From Chlorobiaceae bacterium (lineage in GTDB: Bacteria; Bacteroidota; Chlorobiia; Chlorobiales; Chlorobiaceae), in assembly GCA_012972835.1 (NCBI GenBank), contig JABDHK010000044.1, positions 1 through 46,482 of the forward strand: a stretch of 46,482 nucleotides of DNA. Direction: 5' to 3'. The position numbers and the translations under genes were made by a program. Below are positions 23,945 through 33,691 of this stretch, piece after piece. How positions within the stretch are numbered: position 1 is the stretch's first letter; every line of letters begins with the position of its first letter. The notes beneath the pieces are model-generated. The model searched no databases. It was not told the origin of the DNA and saw only the letters and a list, made by a program, of their open reading frames with translations.

Positions 23945-25201
23945 ATGACCCTCGATGAACTGCAGGGACTTTTTGATCAGGAAGTTCAGTCGCTGATACA
24001 TTCACACAACTCTGACGACCCTGCGGCTTTTGCCATGCAGTTTCATGGGCGAAGTGATTTGCCGGTGCGGGCAATGGCGGAACAAATCGCCTGCCGTCAG
24101 AAAGCTGCAAAAAAGCTACCTGCACTTTCACAACATAACCTGCTTTATACACCGCTGGCTCTTGAACAGTCCTCTGGGGAGAGGACGGCGGAATACAAGG
24201 CTTCTTTTATGTCAGGGAATAGGGTAATTGATTTAAGTGGTGGACTTGGCGTTGATTCGATATTTCTCGCCAAGGGTTTTCAGGAGGTGGTTTACTGTGA
24301 GCGTGATCCGCTGCTTTGTGCTGTGGTTGAGCATAACCTGAAACAATGCTGTATTGCCAATGTGCAGGTTAAACCATGCGAAAGTATCAGCTTGCTTGCA
24401 GAGTATCCGGATGATTTTTTTGACTGGATCTTTGTTGACCCGGCACGTCGTGAAGAGGGGGGGCGTTCTATAGCGCTTGAGGCGGCGAGTCCGGACGTTG
24501 TGGCTTCTCATGATATGATGCTCAGTAAAGCCCAAAAAGTATGCATCAAGGCCTCTCCGGCTCTTGAGATAAGTGGGTTGAAAACGCTTTTGCCTGCTTT
24601 GCATACGATTATTGTGGTTTCGGTTGATCGTGAATGCAAGGAGATTATGCTGCTGCTTGATCGGGAGGCTTGCGAGAAACCGGTGACGGTTAATGCGGTC
24701 TGTCTCTCGTCGGATTCTGAGGTTGTGATTGAAATTGTGGGAGATGGTGTGGTTGATCGGCCTCTTGCCTTTTCGGTGAAGGAGTATTTCTATGAGCCTG
24801 ATCCTGCTATTATCAAAGCAAGGCTTTCAATTATGCTTGCGAAGGATTATACCCTTCAGTTTGTCAATAAAAGTGTGGATTATCTCACCTCAGACCACAA
24901 AATAGCGGCTTTCCCCGGCAGGACGTTCCGTGTGATTGAGTCTGTGCCCTACAAGCCGAAAAGCTTCAGGGGTTTTCTGAATCGTCATGCCATTACAGGG
25001 GCAAGCATTCAGCGACGTGATTTTCCTCTTTCACCTGAAGAGTTGAGAAAAAAGTTTCGGCTTCTTGAGAGTGAGCGGGCATTTCTCTTTTTTACCCGTG
25101 ACCGGGAGGGTCATCCCATCTGTATCTATGCTCTCAGATGTTTCCCTGGAGACGAAGCAGCTCTTTCTGGGCCATGCCAAAGCGGAGGCCCTGGATGCTG
25201 A
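23945..25201 (+). CDS. SAM-dependent methyltransferase with THUMP-like C-terminal domain
   Basis: A 418-residue protein. I start it at ATG 23945 (MTLDELQGLFDQEV); the frame is open 300 nt further upstream, but that stretch is antisense to the antitoxin and looks non-coding. The methyltransferase domain has motif I VIDLSGGLGVDSIFLAKG and motif IV FVDPARREEGGR; the C-terminal third (PKSFRGFLNRHAITGA) fits the THUMP-like domain. Substrate unknown, probably RNA. The last 68 nt overlap the convergent Ppx gene and the final 20 or so residues look like antisense reading of it, so the original stop may have been lost near 25140. Confidence 0.8.
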   Translation: MTLDELQGLFDQEVQSLIHSHNSDDPAAFAMQFHGRSDLPVRAMAEQIACRQKAAKKLPALSQHNLLYTPLALEQSSGERTAEYKASFMSGNRVIDLSGGLGVDSIFLAKGFQEVVYCERDPLLCAVVEHNLKQCCIANVQVKPCESISLLAEYPDDFFDWIFVDPARREEGGRSIALEAASPDVVASHDMMLSKAQKVCIKASPALEISGLKTLLPALHTIIVVSVDRECKEIMLLLDREACEKPVTVNAVCLSSDSEVVIEIVGDGVVDRPLAFSVKEYFYEPDPAIIKARLSIMLAKDYTLQFVNKSVDYLTSDHKIAAFPGRTFRVIESVPYKPKSFRGFLNRHAITGASIQRRDFPLSPEELRKKFRLLESERAFLFFTRDREGHPICIYALRCFPGDEAALSGPCQSGGPGC

Positions 25202-26069
25202 CCCGGATCTCCGCGACTCCGAGCAGGCGCATGAACTGGTGCAGGATGAGGGTTCCCATGGTTATGACGTCGGCCCGACCATCGGGGATCCCAAGCCTGA
25301 CGATCTGCTCAAGGTTACTCTCTTTGAGTGTTTCGAGAAAATCGTGCACCTCCTGAAAGCTGAGGGGATAGTCGTGTACTTTCAAGGCATCAAAGTGTTT
25401 CATTCCCTGGGCAAACTGGGCGATGGTGGTGAGAGTTCCGGCAACTCCGTAGACATGCTCTCTTGCGGCGAAAAAGGGTAGCAGGTTTGAGGTGAGGAGT
25501 TCGTTGATGCTCTTTTTTGCGGCATCTAACTCTTGTTGAGGTGGAGGCAGTGTGGTAAAAAACCGTTCAGTCAGTCTTACTGAACCGATATCAAGGCTCA
25601 CGCTTTCTTCGAGAGCAGTGGCCGACCCAATGGAGATCTCAGTGCTGCCGCCTCCGATATCGATGACGGTGTAAAGCTCTGGAATGTTGGTCATACCGGC
25701 AACCGCACCGAAAAAAGTCAGCTCAGCCTCTTCCTTTCCGGCAATGCATTGTATGGTGATTCCTGTTTTACTGGCTACCTCGTTGATGATCTCAAGATGA
25801 TTTTTTGCATCCCTCAGGGCACTGGTGCCTGCGGCAATGATCTCCTCTGCATCATGTTCATCACTGATCCTGCGGTACTCGGAGAGGCAGTTGATGAGGC
25901 GTTGCAGTGCGGCCTGATCAATGATTTTTTCTGCATCCACATTTTTCCCAAGCCTCACAATGGTCTGCTGGTGGTAGACCGGGTTGATGGTGCCGCTTTT
26001 CGGCTTAAGGTCGGCAATCAGCAGAAGGGCTGTGTTTGTGCCGATATCAATGCATGAAACTCGTTTCAT
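25134..26069 (-). CDS. Ppx/GppA family phosphatase (exopolyphosphatase-like)
   Basis: A 311-residue member of the ASKHA superfamily: SCIDIGTNTALLLIADL (phosphate-1 loop), AAGTSALRDAKN, and VIDIGGGSTEIS (phosphate-2 loop). These enzymes hydrolyse polyphosphate or pppGpp in the cytoplasm; the short single-domain form without a C-terminal HD domain is like Actinobacterial Ppx1 and many other bacteria. I place the start at ATG 26069, giving MKRVSC and an ATGA overlap with the prmA stop; the ATG at 26096 lies inside prmA. It forms an operon with prmA. The 3' end overlaps the convergent methyltransferase gene. Confidence 0.88.
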   Translation of the reverse strand: MKRVSCIDIGTNTALLLIADLKPKSGTINPVYHQQTIVRLGKNVDAEKIIDQAALQRLINCLSEYRRISDEHDAEEIIAAGTSALRDAKNHLEIINEVASKTGITIQCIAGKEEAELTFFGAVAGMTNIPELYTVIDIGGGSTEISIGSATALEESVSLDIGSVRLTERFFTTLPPPQQELDAAKKSINELLTSNLLPFFAAREHVYGVAGTLTTIAQFAQGMKHFDALKVHDYPLSFQEVHDFLETLKESNLEQIVRLGIPDGRADVITMGTLILHQFMRLLGVAEIRVSIQGLRFGMAQKELLRLQGNI

Positions 26070-26932
26070 AGTGGTTGTATAAAGCTTGAGAGCCATTCAT
26101 CCTCATAGATGATTTTTTCAATCCTGTAGTCGAGGCGCTTCAGCAGTTTTTTCAGCCAGGGTTCATCGTAGACAAGGATGCCGGAGAGCAGCACCGGTGC
26201 CTGGGGTGCGTATTTCCGGATGACTGGCAGGATTCGGTCGATCACGTTTTTATTGATGTTGGCAAGGATAAGGTCGTAGCCCTCTTTCAGATTTAAAACA
26301 AGATCCTCCTCTGCATCAAGCAGCTTGATGGTGATATCCTCGGCATTGTTCTCCTTGATGTTTTCAATGGCATTTTCAACCGACCAGGAGTTGTTGTCGA
26401 ACGCAAGAATGGGCTGGTTGTTGCCGAGTTTTCGGGCGGCAATGGCAAGTACACCGGTACCGGTGCCGATGTCCATTAATTTTTTCTCTTTCAGGTCAAT
26501 ATTTTCCAGTTGTCGCAGCATCAGGCGTGTTGTGGCATGATAGCCGGTACCGAAAGACATTTTAGGGTTGATTTCAATGACAATCTGTCCGGGTTTCGGC
26601 GTGATTTCACTGCTTTTCTGGATAATCAAAAGGCGATCGGAGATCTCAATGGGTTGCAGGGTTGCTTCCCACTCAGCATTCCAGTTTCTGTCGGCCATGA
26701 AGGTTGTCTGATATGGAGGAATGGTTCCAAACCGTTCCATCAGGAGGGTATGAATGGCCTCTTTCCTCTCTTCTGTCCAGTCGGTTTCAGGCAGATAAGC
26801 GAGGAGTCTGTTATCCTCTTCCTGAAAATATTCTATTCCCTCCCCGATAAGCAGTGCAATGTAAAGTTCATGAAGGGTGGAGCTTATTTCAAAGGATAGT
26901 TCTATATAGTGGTGTGTTCCGGGTTGGGGCAT
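26066..26932 (-). CDS. prmA: Ribosomal protein L11 methyltransferase
   Basis: A 288-residue SAM methyltransferase that trimethylates ribosomal protein L11. The N-terminal L11-binding domain ends near TFMADRNWNAEWE; then KMSFGTGYHATTRLML (a PrmA signature), motif I LMDIGTGTGVLAIAA, and the catalytic NPF/NIN-type motif LILANINKNV. I start at ATG 26932 (MPQPGTHHY); the ATG at 26995 would add 21 hydrophobic residues not expected in this cytoplasmic enzyme. Coupled to ppx by an ATGA overlap. Confidence 0.92.
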   Translation of the reverse strand: MPQPGTHHYIELSFEISSTLHELYIALLIGEGIEYFQEEDNRLLAYLPETDWTEERKEAIHTLLMERFGTIPPYQTTFMADRNWNAEWEATLQPIEISDRLLIIQKSSEITPKPGQIVIEINPKMSFGTGYHATTRLMLRQLENIDLKEKKLMDIGTGTGVLAIAARKLGNNQPILAFDNNSWSVENAIENIKENNAEDITIKLLDAEEDLVLNLKEGYDLILANINKNVIDRILPVIRKYAPQAPVLLSGILVYDEPWLKKLLKRLDYRIEKIIYEDEWLSSFIQPL

Positions 26933-27031
26933 AACAACTTTTCGGCAGATTATAAGAGATACGATCACCTTAAATATAAGATTTTCCTCTAGCAAAGAAG
27001 ATCATCCATTCAAAGCGAGAACGGGAAGAAC

Positions 27032-27679
27032 TCACTCCGTTGTTATCAGGCGGGCAGCACAGGCATAGTGGAAGTTATAATAGCGCTCTTGGAGCTGGTT
27101 AATCATGATGCCGCCAGTTGCAGCATGAGCAAAACGGTTTTCACCTATAAAGATACCGACATGGTCGATTCTGCTTCCATTACTACTGAAAAAAACAAGG
27201 TCGCCTGGTCGCAGTTGTTTCTTTGGTACCATACTGCCTAGTAGTGCAAGTTCTCCGGAAGTACGCGGCAGGAGCATCCTGAAGTTTTGTTTATAAATAT
27301 AAAACACAAACCCCGAGCAGTCGAAGCCGTGAGAGCTGGCTCCGCCAGGTCTGTAATTGGTGCCGAGGTAATCATCAATTGATGAAAAAAGCTGTTCAAG
27401 CGATTTTTCCGTAACCTTCAATGGAAGGTGTCGGGTGACTGTGGAGCCGCTTCCTTCCTGCATACAGGAGATATACGATTTTCTTTTTTTTAAACTATAT
27501 TTGCTCTCCATATTGTATCCTGGAGCTGTCCGAATACTTTGGCAGCCAGTTATGCTTAACAGAATCCATGTCAGTGCGCTGAAAAGGAGAGCTATTTTGC
27601 ATGGCGTAGCACATGGCAGTGATGCATTACAACGATCTCCTGGTTTCACGAGATAAGGGTTATGTTGAAGAATACTCAT
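27032..27679 (-). CDS. NlpC/P60 family lipoprotein (cell-wall peptidase)
   Basis: A 215-residue exported lipoprotein. A hydrophobic segment (IALLFSALTWILL) ends in lipobox SITGC with Cys46. The C-terminal NlpC/P60 domain has the catalytic Cys in FDCSGF (Cys121), the His in RIDHVGIF (His173) and a second His in RFAHA (His185). These endopeptidases cut between D-Glu and diaminopimelate in the peptide stems of peptidoglycan. The N-terminal 27 residues before the hydrophobic core are long for a signal peptide, so the true start may be a downstream non-ATG codon. Divergent from aspartokinase. Confidence 0.88.
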   Translation of the reverse strand: MSILQHNPYLVKPGDRCNASLPCATPCKIALLFSALTWILLSITGCQSIRTAPGYNMESKYSLKKRKSYISCMQEGSGSTVTRHLPLKVTEKSLEQLFSSIDDYLGTNYRPGGASSHGFDCSGFVFYIYKQNFRMLLPRTSGELALLGSMVPKKQLRPGDLVFFSSNGSRIDHVGIFIGENRFAHAATGGIMINQLQERYYNFHYACAARLITTE

Positions 27680-27761
27680 TGCTCAATGGCTGCGGTGAGA
27701 AGTAATAATAAGTGAAAAACACAAGAATTAAGATAACAGTTAACTTATTGGTTTTATAGAT

Positions 27762-29177
27762 ATGGCGGTGATGAAATTCGGAGGGACCTCAGTGGGAACT
27801 GCTCGTGCTATACAGCAGGCGATCTCCATTGTGGTTCGGGAGCAGGAGAAAACAGTGCCACTTGTAGTGCTCAGCGCATGCAGCGGTATAACGAATAAAC
27901 TGGTTCGCATTGCCGATGCTGCCGGCTGCAGTCACCTTGATGAGGCTGTTGCACTTGCCGGAGAGGTTCGTAGTTTTCACCTTGCTCTGCTTGATGAGCT
28001 GATTAAAAGCAGTGCATTGAAAAAGGATATTGCTCTCAAGATTGAAGCACTTGCCGATCGTCTTGAAATGCTGATAAAAGGTGTTGATATTGTTGGTGAG
28101 CTGACTGAGCGCTCCAGGGATATGTTCTGTTCGTTTGGTGAGTTGTTCTCCACAACTGTATTTGCTGCGGTCATGAAAGAACAGGGGCATAACGTTGCGT
28201 GGATTGATGTTCGCACGGTGATGATTACCGATGATAATTTCGGGTTTGCCCGCCCAATTAACGATGTGTGTGAAGAGAATGTAAGCCGGATTATCAGCCC
28301 ATTGCTTCAACAGGGAACGGTTGTCGTTACCCAGGGCTATATAGGAGCAACCAAAGATGGCAGGACGACGACACTTGGCCGAGGTGGATCCGACTTTTCA
28401 GCGGCTCTGCTTGGTGCATGGCTCAATGACAATGCGATTCAGATATGGACCGATGTTGACGGTGTCATGACCTGCGATCCGAGGCTGGTGCCTGAAGCAA
28501 GGAGCATCAGGGTTATGACCTTCTCTGAGGCCGCGGAGCTTGCCTATCTTGGTGCCAAGGTGTTGCATCCTGATACCATTGCTCCGGCAGTACTGAAAAA
28601 CATTCCGGTCTATGTGTTGAACTCACTGCATCCGGATGCCAAAGGGACTATTATTACCAATGATCCAGAGAGGCTTTCGGGTATGAGTTATGGTGGTCTG
28701 GTCAAATCAATTGCGGTTAAAAAAGGACAGTGCATTATCAATGTGCGCTCAAATCGCATGTTTGGCCGTCATGGTTTCATGAATGAATTGTTTGGTATTT
28801 TTGCCCGTTACGGGGTCTCTGTGGAGATGATTTCAACCAGCGAGGTTTCGGTCTCTCTTACCGTTGACGAAACCAGCTTCAGCGATGAGCTGATTCACGA
28901 TCTGGAAAGCTTTGGAGAGGTGGACAGAGAGCATAATGTTGCAACAATAAGCGTTGTTGGCGATAATCTTCGCATGTCGAGAGGAGTTGCCGGCAGGATT
29001 TTCAGTGCGCTGAAGGATGTTAATCTCAGAATGATCTCTCAGGGTGCATCGGAAATAAATGTCGGATTTGTTGTTGAAGAGGCTGAAGTTGTTACTGCGG
29101 TCAACAATCTTCACCGGGAGTTTTTTTCCGGATGGCAGAATGAGGGTATTTTTGAAACACCGGCAGGGAGTCGGTAG
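27762..29177 (+). CDS. lysC: Aspartate kinase
   Basis: A 471-residue monofunctional aspartokinase, first step of lysine, threonine, methionine and diaminopimelate synthesis. The kinase domain starts at once with MKFGGTSVG (residues 3-11), with [16 protein letters not shown] and [13 protein letters not shown] further in. Two ACT domains follow ([22 protein letters not shown] and [18 protein letters not shown]), the site of feedback inhibition. No homoserine dehydrogenase is fused. The sequence resembles the single-subunit LysC class. I see no lysine riboswitch in the 80-nt leader. purM follows after 47 nt. Confidence 0.93.
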   Translation: MAVMKFGGTSVGTARAIQQAISIVVREQEKTVPLVVLSACSGITNKLVRIADAAGCSHLDEAVALAGEVRSFHLALLDELIKSSALKKDIALKIEALADRLEMLIKGVDIVGELTERSRDMFCSFGELFSTTVFAAVMKEQGHNVAWIDVRTVMITDDNFGFARPINDVCEENVSRIISPLLQQGTVVVTQGYIGATKDGRTTTLGRGGSDFSAALLGAWLNDNAIQIWTDVDGVMTCDPRLVPEARSIRVMTFSEAAELAYLGAKVLHPDTIAPAVLKNIPVYVLNSLHPDAKGTIITNDPERLSGMSYGGLVKSIAVKKGQCIINVRSNRMFGRHGFMNELFGIFARYGVSVEMISTSEVSVSLTVDETSFSDELIHDLESFGEVDREHNVATISVVGDNLRMSRGVAGRIFSALKDVNLRMISQGASEINVGFVVEEAEVVTAVNNLHREFFSGWQNEGIFETPAGSR

Positions 29178-29224
29178 AGAGTTTGTTGTTTTCAATGAAT
29201 AAAACAAGAGGTACGGAAAAACAG

Positions 29225-30214
29225 ATGGATTATAAAAAAGCTGGAGTTGATATTAGTGCGGGCGAAGAGTTTGTCCGAATGATCAAACCCCAGGTTCGCA
29301 AGACCTTTACACCGGGGGTTATCACTGATATCGGAGCTTTTGGCGGTTTCTTTCAGCCGGACTTCTCCCAGTATAAAAAACCGGTGCTGGTCAGCAGCAT
29401 TGATGGTGTTGGCACGAAACTCAAGATTGCTATTGAACTTGGCAACTATGAAACTGTCGGCTCATGCCTTGTCAATCACTGCACCAATGATATTCTTGTC
29501 TGTGGCGCAAAACCGCTTTTTTTCCTTGACTACTATGCTTGCGGAAAACTAACCCCAGCCATTGCCGCAGGTGTAGTTACCGGTATGGTCAATGCCTGTC
29601 GCGAAAACGGCTGTGCACTTATCGGTGGTGAAACTGCGGAGATGCCGGGCCTTTATCAGGAGAGTGATTTTGATCTTGCAGGTTCTATCGTCGGGGTTGT
29701 CGATCATGAAAAAATAATCAACGGCTCTTCAATCAAGGCTGATGATGTACTTATAGGCCTTCCTTCGACCGGTCTCCACACGAACGGCTATTCGCTGGCA
29801 AGAAAAGTACTGGAGGGCAGGATGAACCAGACTTTTACAGGTCTTGAGGGAACGGTTGGTGAAGAGTTGCTGAAAGTTCACCGTTCCTATCTCTCTGTCA
29901 TTGAACCCTTTTTTGGTTCGCCCGATATCAGAGGGTTGTCGCACATTACCGGTGGCGGTCTGATGGGCAATACCATGCGCATTGTGCCTGAAGGATTGAA
30001 GCTCGATGTGGACTGGTGTTCATGGCCGGAGCCGGTGATTTTTGATATCATCCGCCGGGAGGGTCGTGTGCCTGAAGAGGATATGCGCAGGACCTTCAAT
30101 CTTGGCATTGGACTGGTGATGATTGTTGAGAAAAAAGCAGTTAACAGAGTGCTCTCCTGTTTGAAATCACAACAGGAAAATGCTTACATTATCGGTCAGG
30201 TAAACAGTAGGTGA
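29225..30214 (+). CDS. purM: Phosphoribosylformylglycinamidine cyclo-ligase
   Basis: A 329-residue AIR synthetase, step five of purine synthesis. It begins [15 protein letters not shown], the standard PurM N-terminus, so I chose ATG 29225; in-frame starts at 29183 and 29195 would add 14 and 10 non-conserved residues. Motifs are [40 protein letters not shown], and HITGGGL. Complete by length. Same strand as lysC and plsY. Confidence 0.95.
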   Translation: MDYKKAGVDISAGEEFVRMIKPQVRKTFTPGVITDIGAFGGFFQPDFSQYKKPVLVSSIDGVGTKLKIAIELGNYETVGSCLVNHCTNDILVCGAKPLFFLDYYACGKLTPAIAAGVVTGMVNACRENGCALIGGETAEMPGLYQESDFDLAGSIVGVVDHEKIINGSSIKADDVLIGLPSTGLHTNGYSLARKVLEGRMNQTFTGLEGTVGEELLKVHRSYLSVIEPFFGSPDIRGLSHITGGGLMGNTMRIVPEGLKLDVDWCSWPEPVIFDIIRREGRVPEEDMRRTFNLGIGLVMIVEKKAVNRVLSCLKSQQENAYIIGQVNSR

Positions 30215-30261
30215 TACTATTTCTCTTTTTTGTTGAAATAAAGTAATAATCAGAAAGGTTT

Positions 30262-30969
30262 ATGCTGACTTTACTGGCCATTTTAGTGGTGAGCTACATC
30301 ATCGGCTCCATTCCGACCAGCCTTATGGCGGGAAAAATGCTCAAAGGGATTGATATCCGGAACTTCGGAAGCGGCAATGCCGGTGGCACCAATGCTTTCA
30401 GGGTACTGGGCTGGAAACCAGGCCTTGTTGTAACGCTGATTGATATTTTCAAGGGTGTTATTGCAGCGGTATCAGTTGTTGCCTTTTTCAGAAATCACCC
30501 GATCGGATCATTTCCTGACATGAATGAGGTCGCCCTGCGGCTTCTTGCTGGAATGAGCGCCGTTATCGGTCATGTCTTTACTCTTTTTGCCGGATTCAAG
30601 GGGGGCAAGGGTGTCAGTACCGCTGCCGGTATGCTGATCGGGATCGCTCCCGTAAGCATGCTTATGGTTGTCGGTATTTTTCTCATGACAGTCTATCTCT
30701 CCCGCCATGTCTCTGTTGCTTCCATGCTTGCGGCAATCGCCTTCCCTCTGATTATTGCCATACGTAAATATATTTTCGAACTTGGCGGCGGCCTTGATTA
30801 CTATATCAAGCTTTTCGGCTCACCGGTCTTCTTTCATGACAGCCTCGACTACCATCTCATGATTTTCGGGCTTATTGTTGCACTTGCCATTCTCTTCACA
30901 CATCGGGCCAATATCAGAAGGTTGATTTCCGGCACCGAAAGTCGTGTGACCTTTGGCAAGCATTCATGA
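30262..30969 (+). CDS. plsY: Glycerol-3-phosphate acyltransferase
   Basis: A 235-residue inner-membrane enzyme that acylates glycerol-3-phosphate from acyl-phosphate. The three signature motifs are present: IIGSIPTS, then [13 protein letters not shown] and [19 protein letters not shown]. About five to seven transmembrane helices are visible. Followed by gpsA after 16 nt, so the two successive steps of phospholipid synthesis are adjacent. The insertion [14 protein letters not shown] near the C-terminus makes it slightly longer than the usual 200 residues. Confidence 0.95.
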   Translation: MLTLLAILVVSYIIGSIPTSLMAGKMLKGIDIRNFGSGNAGGTNAFRVLGWKPGLVVTLIDIFKGVIAAVSVVAFFRNHPIGSFPDMNEVALRLLAGMSAVIGHVFTLFAGFKGGKGVSTAAGMLIGIAPVSMLMVVGIFLMTVYLSRHVSVASMLAAIAFPLIIAIRKYIFELGGGLDYYIKLFGSPVFFHDSLDYHLMIFGLIVALAILFTHRANIRRLISGTESRVTFGKHS

Positions 30970-30985
30970 TCTCTTGAGACCCTTG

Positions 30986-31987
30986 ATGAATATTGCTGTA
31001 CTCGGGGCCGGAAGCTGGGGAACAACTCTTGCTGTGCTTCTTGCCAAAAAAGGTTATCAGGTGCGGTTGTGGGCTCACCGTCCGGAATTTGCCGCACTCC
31101 TGGAGGCTGAACGTGAAAACAGCCGATATCTTAAGGGTGTCCATTTTCCTGATACTCTGCAAGTCGTTGATCATTTGCAAAATCTTGTTGCATGGTCGCA
31201 GATGATTGTAACCGCAGTACCTTCCCAGGCACTTCGGGATACGGTACTTGGGTTCCGGGATCTTTCTCTCGATGGAAAAATTATAGTCAATGTTGCCAAG
31301 GGGATCGAAATTGGCACAGGAAAGCGCATGTCTGAAGTGCTGCTTGAAGTGCTTCCTGCTCTGCAGGCTTCACAGGTTGCGGCTCTGTACGGTCCCAGCC
31401 ATGCCGAAGAGGTTTCTAAAGAGCAACCAACAACTGTCGTTGCATCCTCTCAATCGCTTCAGACTGCCAAAAAAGTTCAGGAGGTTTTCCATACCAATAT
31501 GTTCCGGGTCTACGTCAATACTGATATCATTGGTGTTGAAATTGCCGGTTCGGTCAAAAACATCATTGCCATTGCCGCTGGGATATCTGATGGCATTGGA
31601 TTTGGCGATAATGCCAAGGCGGCCATTATTACCCGGGGAATGGCAGAAATATCAAGGCTCTGTTTAAAGCTTGGCGGTGATCCGGTGACTATTTCCGGCC
31701 TTTCGGGCATTGGAGATCTTGTTGTAACCTGTTTAAGTCACCACAGCCGGAACCGCTATGTTGGAGAGGAGATCGGTCGGGGTCGTTCGCTTGACGATGT
31801 TATCAGCCAGATGAATATGGTTGCCGAGGGCGTCCTCACTTCAAAAGCGGTTTTTGAACTGAGTAGCTCTGCCGGAGTTGAAATGCCGATTACACAAGCG
31901 GTCTATGAGATGCTTTTTAAGGGCAAGCCAGTCCAACAGGCGATTTTAGATCTGATGACCAGAGATCCGAAACAGGAGAGATACTAA
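30986..31987 (+). CDS. gpsA: Glycerol-3-phosphate dehydrogenase [NAD(P)+]
   Basis: A 333-residue enzyme making sn-glycerol-3-phosphate for PlsY. It starts [19 protein letters not shown], so I chose ATG 30986 rather than 30953, which lies inside plsY. Other motifs are [25 protein letters not shown] and the catalytic Lys in [15 protein letters not shown]. Length is normal. Convergent with the sixA-like gene, whose stop is 4 nt away. Confidence 0.96.
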   Translation: MNIAVLGAGSWGTTLAVLLAKKGYQVRLWAHRPEFAALLEAERENSRYLKGVHFPDTLQVVDHLQNLVAWSQMIVTAVPSQALRDTVLGFRDLSLDGKIIVNVAKGIEIGTGKRMSEVLLEVLPALQASQVAALYGPSHAEEVSKEQPTTVVASSQSLQTAKKVQEVFHTNMFRVYVNTDIIGVEIAGSVKNIIAIAAGISDGIGFGDNAKAAIITRGMAEISRLCLKLGGDPVTISGLSGIGDLVVTCLSHHSRNRYVGEEIGRGRSLDDVISQMNMVAEGVLTSKAVFELSSSAGVEMPITQAVYEMLFKGKPVQQAILDLMTRDPKQERY

Positions 31988-31991
31988 CCAG

Positions 31992-32486
31992 TTAAGGGTG
32001 TTTTTTTGGGAATTCGTACCAGATCAACTTGCCTGTATTACGAGCTGCATCTTTCCATGATTCAATATCCATATCAATACGAACCACAGCACAGGTCACC
32101 ATACTGTCGATCTGGTTACCAGAAAGCAGTGTTGAGAACTCTGTCATTGTCGGATTGTGTCCGAAGAGCATCACGGTGTTTTTGCTGTCGGGTAGCTGTT
32201 GAACGATCTTCAGCAGATTGCCGGCTCCACCCTCGTAGATCTCAATTCTCTGTTGGATCAGCTCTTTCGGGTATCCGAGAATTTCACAAAATAGCTCAGC
32301 AGTAGTGAGTGCCCTGTTTGCCGGGCTTGTTATAACCAGTTCAGGGGTTACCTTCTTTTCATTAAGAAGTGTCGCCATCAAGGGGGCTGATTTCAAGCCA
32401 CGTTCGTTCAGTGGCCGGTCGAAATCGCCTGTTTGTGCATTTTTCCAGTCCGATTTGGCGTGACGGATAAGGTAAAGGGTTTTCAT
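31992..32486 (-). CDS. SixA-like phosphohistidine phosphatase
   Basis: A 164-residue histidine phosphatase: LIRHAKSDWKN at the N-terminus gives the RHA motif with catalytic His, then RPLNERGLK and, at the distal site, LFGHNPTMTE. SixA dephosphorylates phosphohistidine in phosphotransfer proteins in E. coli; the substrate here is unknown. It overlaps the preceding GH3 gene by 4 nt (ATGA) and is probably co-transcribed with it. Confidence 0.85.
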   Translation of the reverse strand: MKTLYLIRHAKSDWKNAQTGDFDRPLNERGLKSAPLMATLLNEKKVTPELVITSPANRALTTAELFCEILGYPKELIQQRIEIYEGGAGNLLKIVQQLPDSKNTVMLFGHNPTMTEFSTLLSGNQIDSMVTCAVVRIDMDIESWKDAARNTGKLIWYEFPKKHP

Positions 32487-33607
32487 CTCTCTCCTGCTCT
32501 ATAACGGTTTTTAAGTTCCATGATTCTTTTGTACGACTGCTCTATACGTTCAGCTGTTATGATGTTCTTTTGAAGCAGAGATCGGATTATCTCCGTAGCT
32601 TTTGAGGCAATGGCCGGGTCATAGGAGGTATTGTTCCCAAAAAGCAGAAGATCAACACCTGCCTCAATGGCAAGTTGTATGGCAGTTTCAAGCCCGTAAC
32701 GGTCAGCTATGGCTTTCATCTGCATGTCATCGCTTACGATAACCCCCCTGAACCCAAGTTTACCCCGTAGAAGGTCAGTGAGAGTTTTTTTTGAAAGTGT
32801 TGCCGGATAGAGAGGGTCGAGCTTTCCATTGAAGACATGAGCGGTCATTATGGCATCATGGTACCCCGAAGCAATAAGTGCGCGATAAGGCTCCAGCTCA
32901 TGTTCCGACCAGCTTTCTGTTATGTCAGTAAAATCAAGGTGTGTGTCGGTAGCCGAACTGCCGTGCCCGGGGAAATGTTTCAGCGTGGCAATAATGCCAT
33001 CGTTATGGTATGCGAGAATGATCCAGTTAAGGTTGCTGATTACCACTGACGGATCGGACGAAAAGCTTCTCCCGAGCCTGCCGATAACAGGATTGTCGGG
33101 ATTGGTATTGAGATCGGCGACTGGAGCAAGATTCATGCCGATATGCATTGTGTTCAGCGTATGGGCAGTCTGTGCAGCAGCAGCAGTTGTGCTGTCGGGA
33201 TTGTTCACTTTGCCAAGATATTCTGCAGAAACGCTTGCTGGAAATCCTCTCGCTTGTTTGAGACGGTTGACCTTTCCTCCTTCCTGATCGATGGCTATAA
33301 GGAGCGGAATTTTCGACCTTTTTTGCAGCTCAAGCGTCAGGCTGGCAAGCTGCTGTGGGTTGATGATGTTTCTTGAAGGTGAGTGAGCAGGCACGTCATA
33401 ATCAAAGAGGACAACTCCTCCTATATGCCGCTCGGTGATATCAGCCTCAATCGCTGATGCACTTCCTATAGTGCTTCCTCTGAAACCGATCAACAGCATC
33501 TGGCCTATTTTAATCGAGAGACTGTCAGGTTGTTGTGCAGCGTAAAGAGGTAATGAGAGCATGAAAAAGAGCAGCAATACGGAAGCTGTCAGTGATTTTT
33601 TTTTCAT
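32483..33607 (-). CDS. Glycoside hydrolase family 3 beta-N-acetylhexosaminidase (NagZ-like), exported
   Basis: A 374-residue enzyme with an N-terminal signal peptide (MKKKSLTASVLLLFFMLSL, cleavage probably after LYA near residue 23). The family-3 barrel has IAIDQEGGKVNRL, the signature KHFPGHGSS (210-218) with His/Asp catalytic dyad loop, and GVIVSDDMQMKAI with the nucleophile at Asp293 or Asp294. NagZ removes GlcNAc from muropeptides; the signal peptide means this copy works outside the cytoplasm, unlike cytoplasmic E. coli NagZ. Coupled by a 4-nt overlap to the sixA-like gene. Confidence 0.88.
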   Translation of the reverse strand: MKKKSLTASVLLLFFMLSLPLYAAQQPDSLSIKIGQMLLIGFRGSTIGSASAIEADITERHIGGVVLFDYDVPAHSPSRNIINPQQLASLTLELQKRSKIPLLIAIDQEGGKVNRLKQARGFPASVSAEYLGKVNNPDSTTAAAAQTAHTLNTMHIGMNLAPVADLNTNPDNPVIGRLGRSFSSDPSVVISNLNWIILAYHNDGIIATLKHFPGHGSSATDTHLDFTDITESWSEHELEPYRALIASGYHDAIMTAHVFNGKLDPLYPATLSKKTLTDLLRGKLGFRGVIVSDDMQMKAIADRYGLETAIQLAIEAGVDLLLFGNNTSYDPAIASKATEIIRSLLQKNIITAERIEQSYKRIMELKNRYRAGER

Positions 33608-33627
33608 GGGTGAAAATGTTGCTATAA

Positions 33628-33668
33628 AATACAGACCCCGCCGATGGGGGTACAGCAGTGCCTGTATT
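33628..33668 (-). terminator. Nested hairpin after the short clpB
   Basis: On the minus strand, AATACAG and CTGTATT form an outer 7-bp stem and ACCCC and GGGGT an inner one, followed by TTATAG. It lies between clpB and the GH3 gene and may end clpB transcription. The T-tract is weak. Confidence 0.4.
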
Positions 33669-33691
33669 GTAGATATATGACAAGAAATCTC

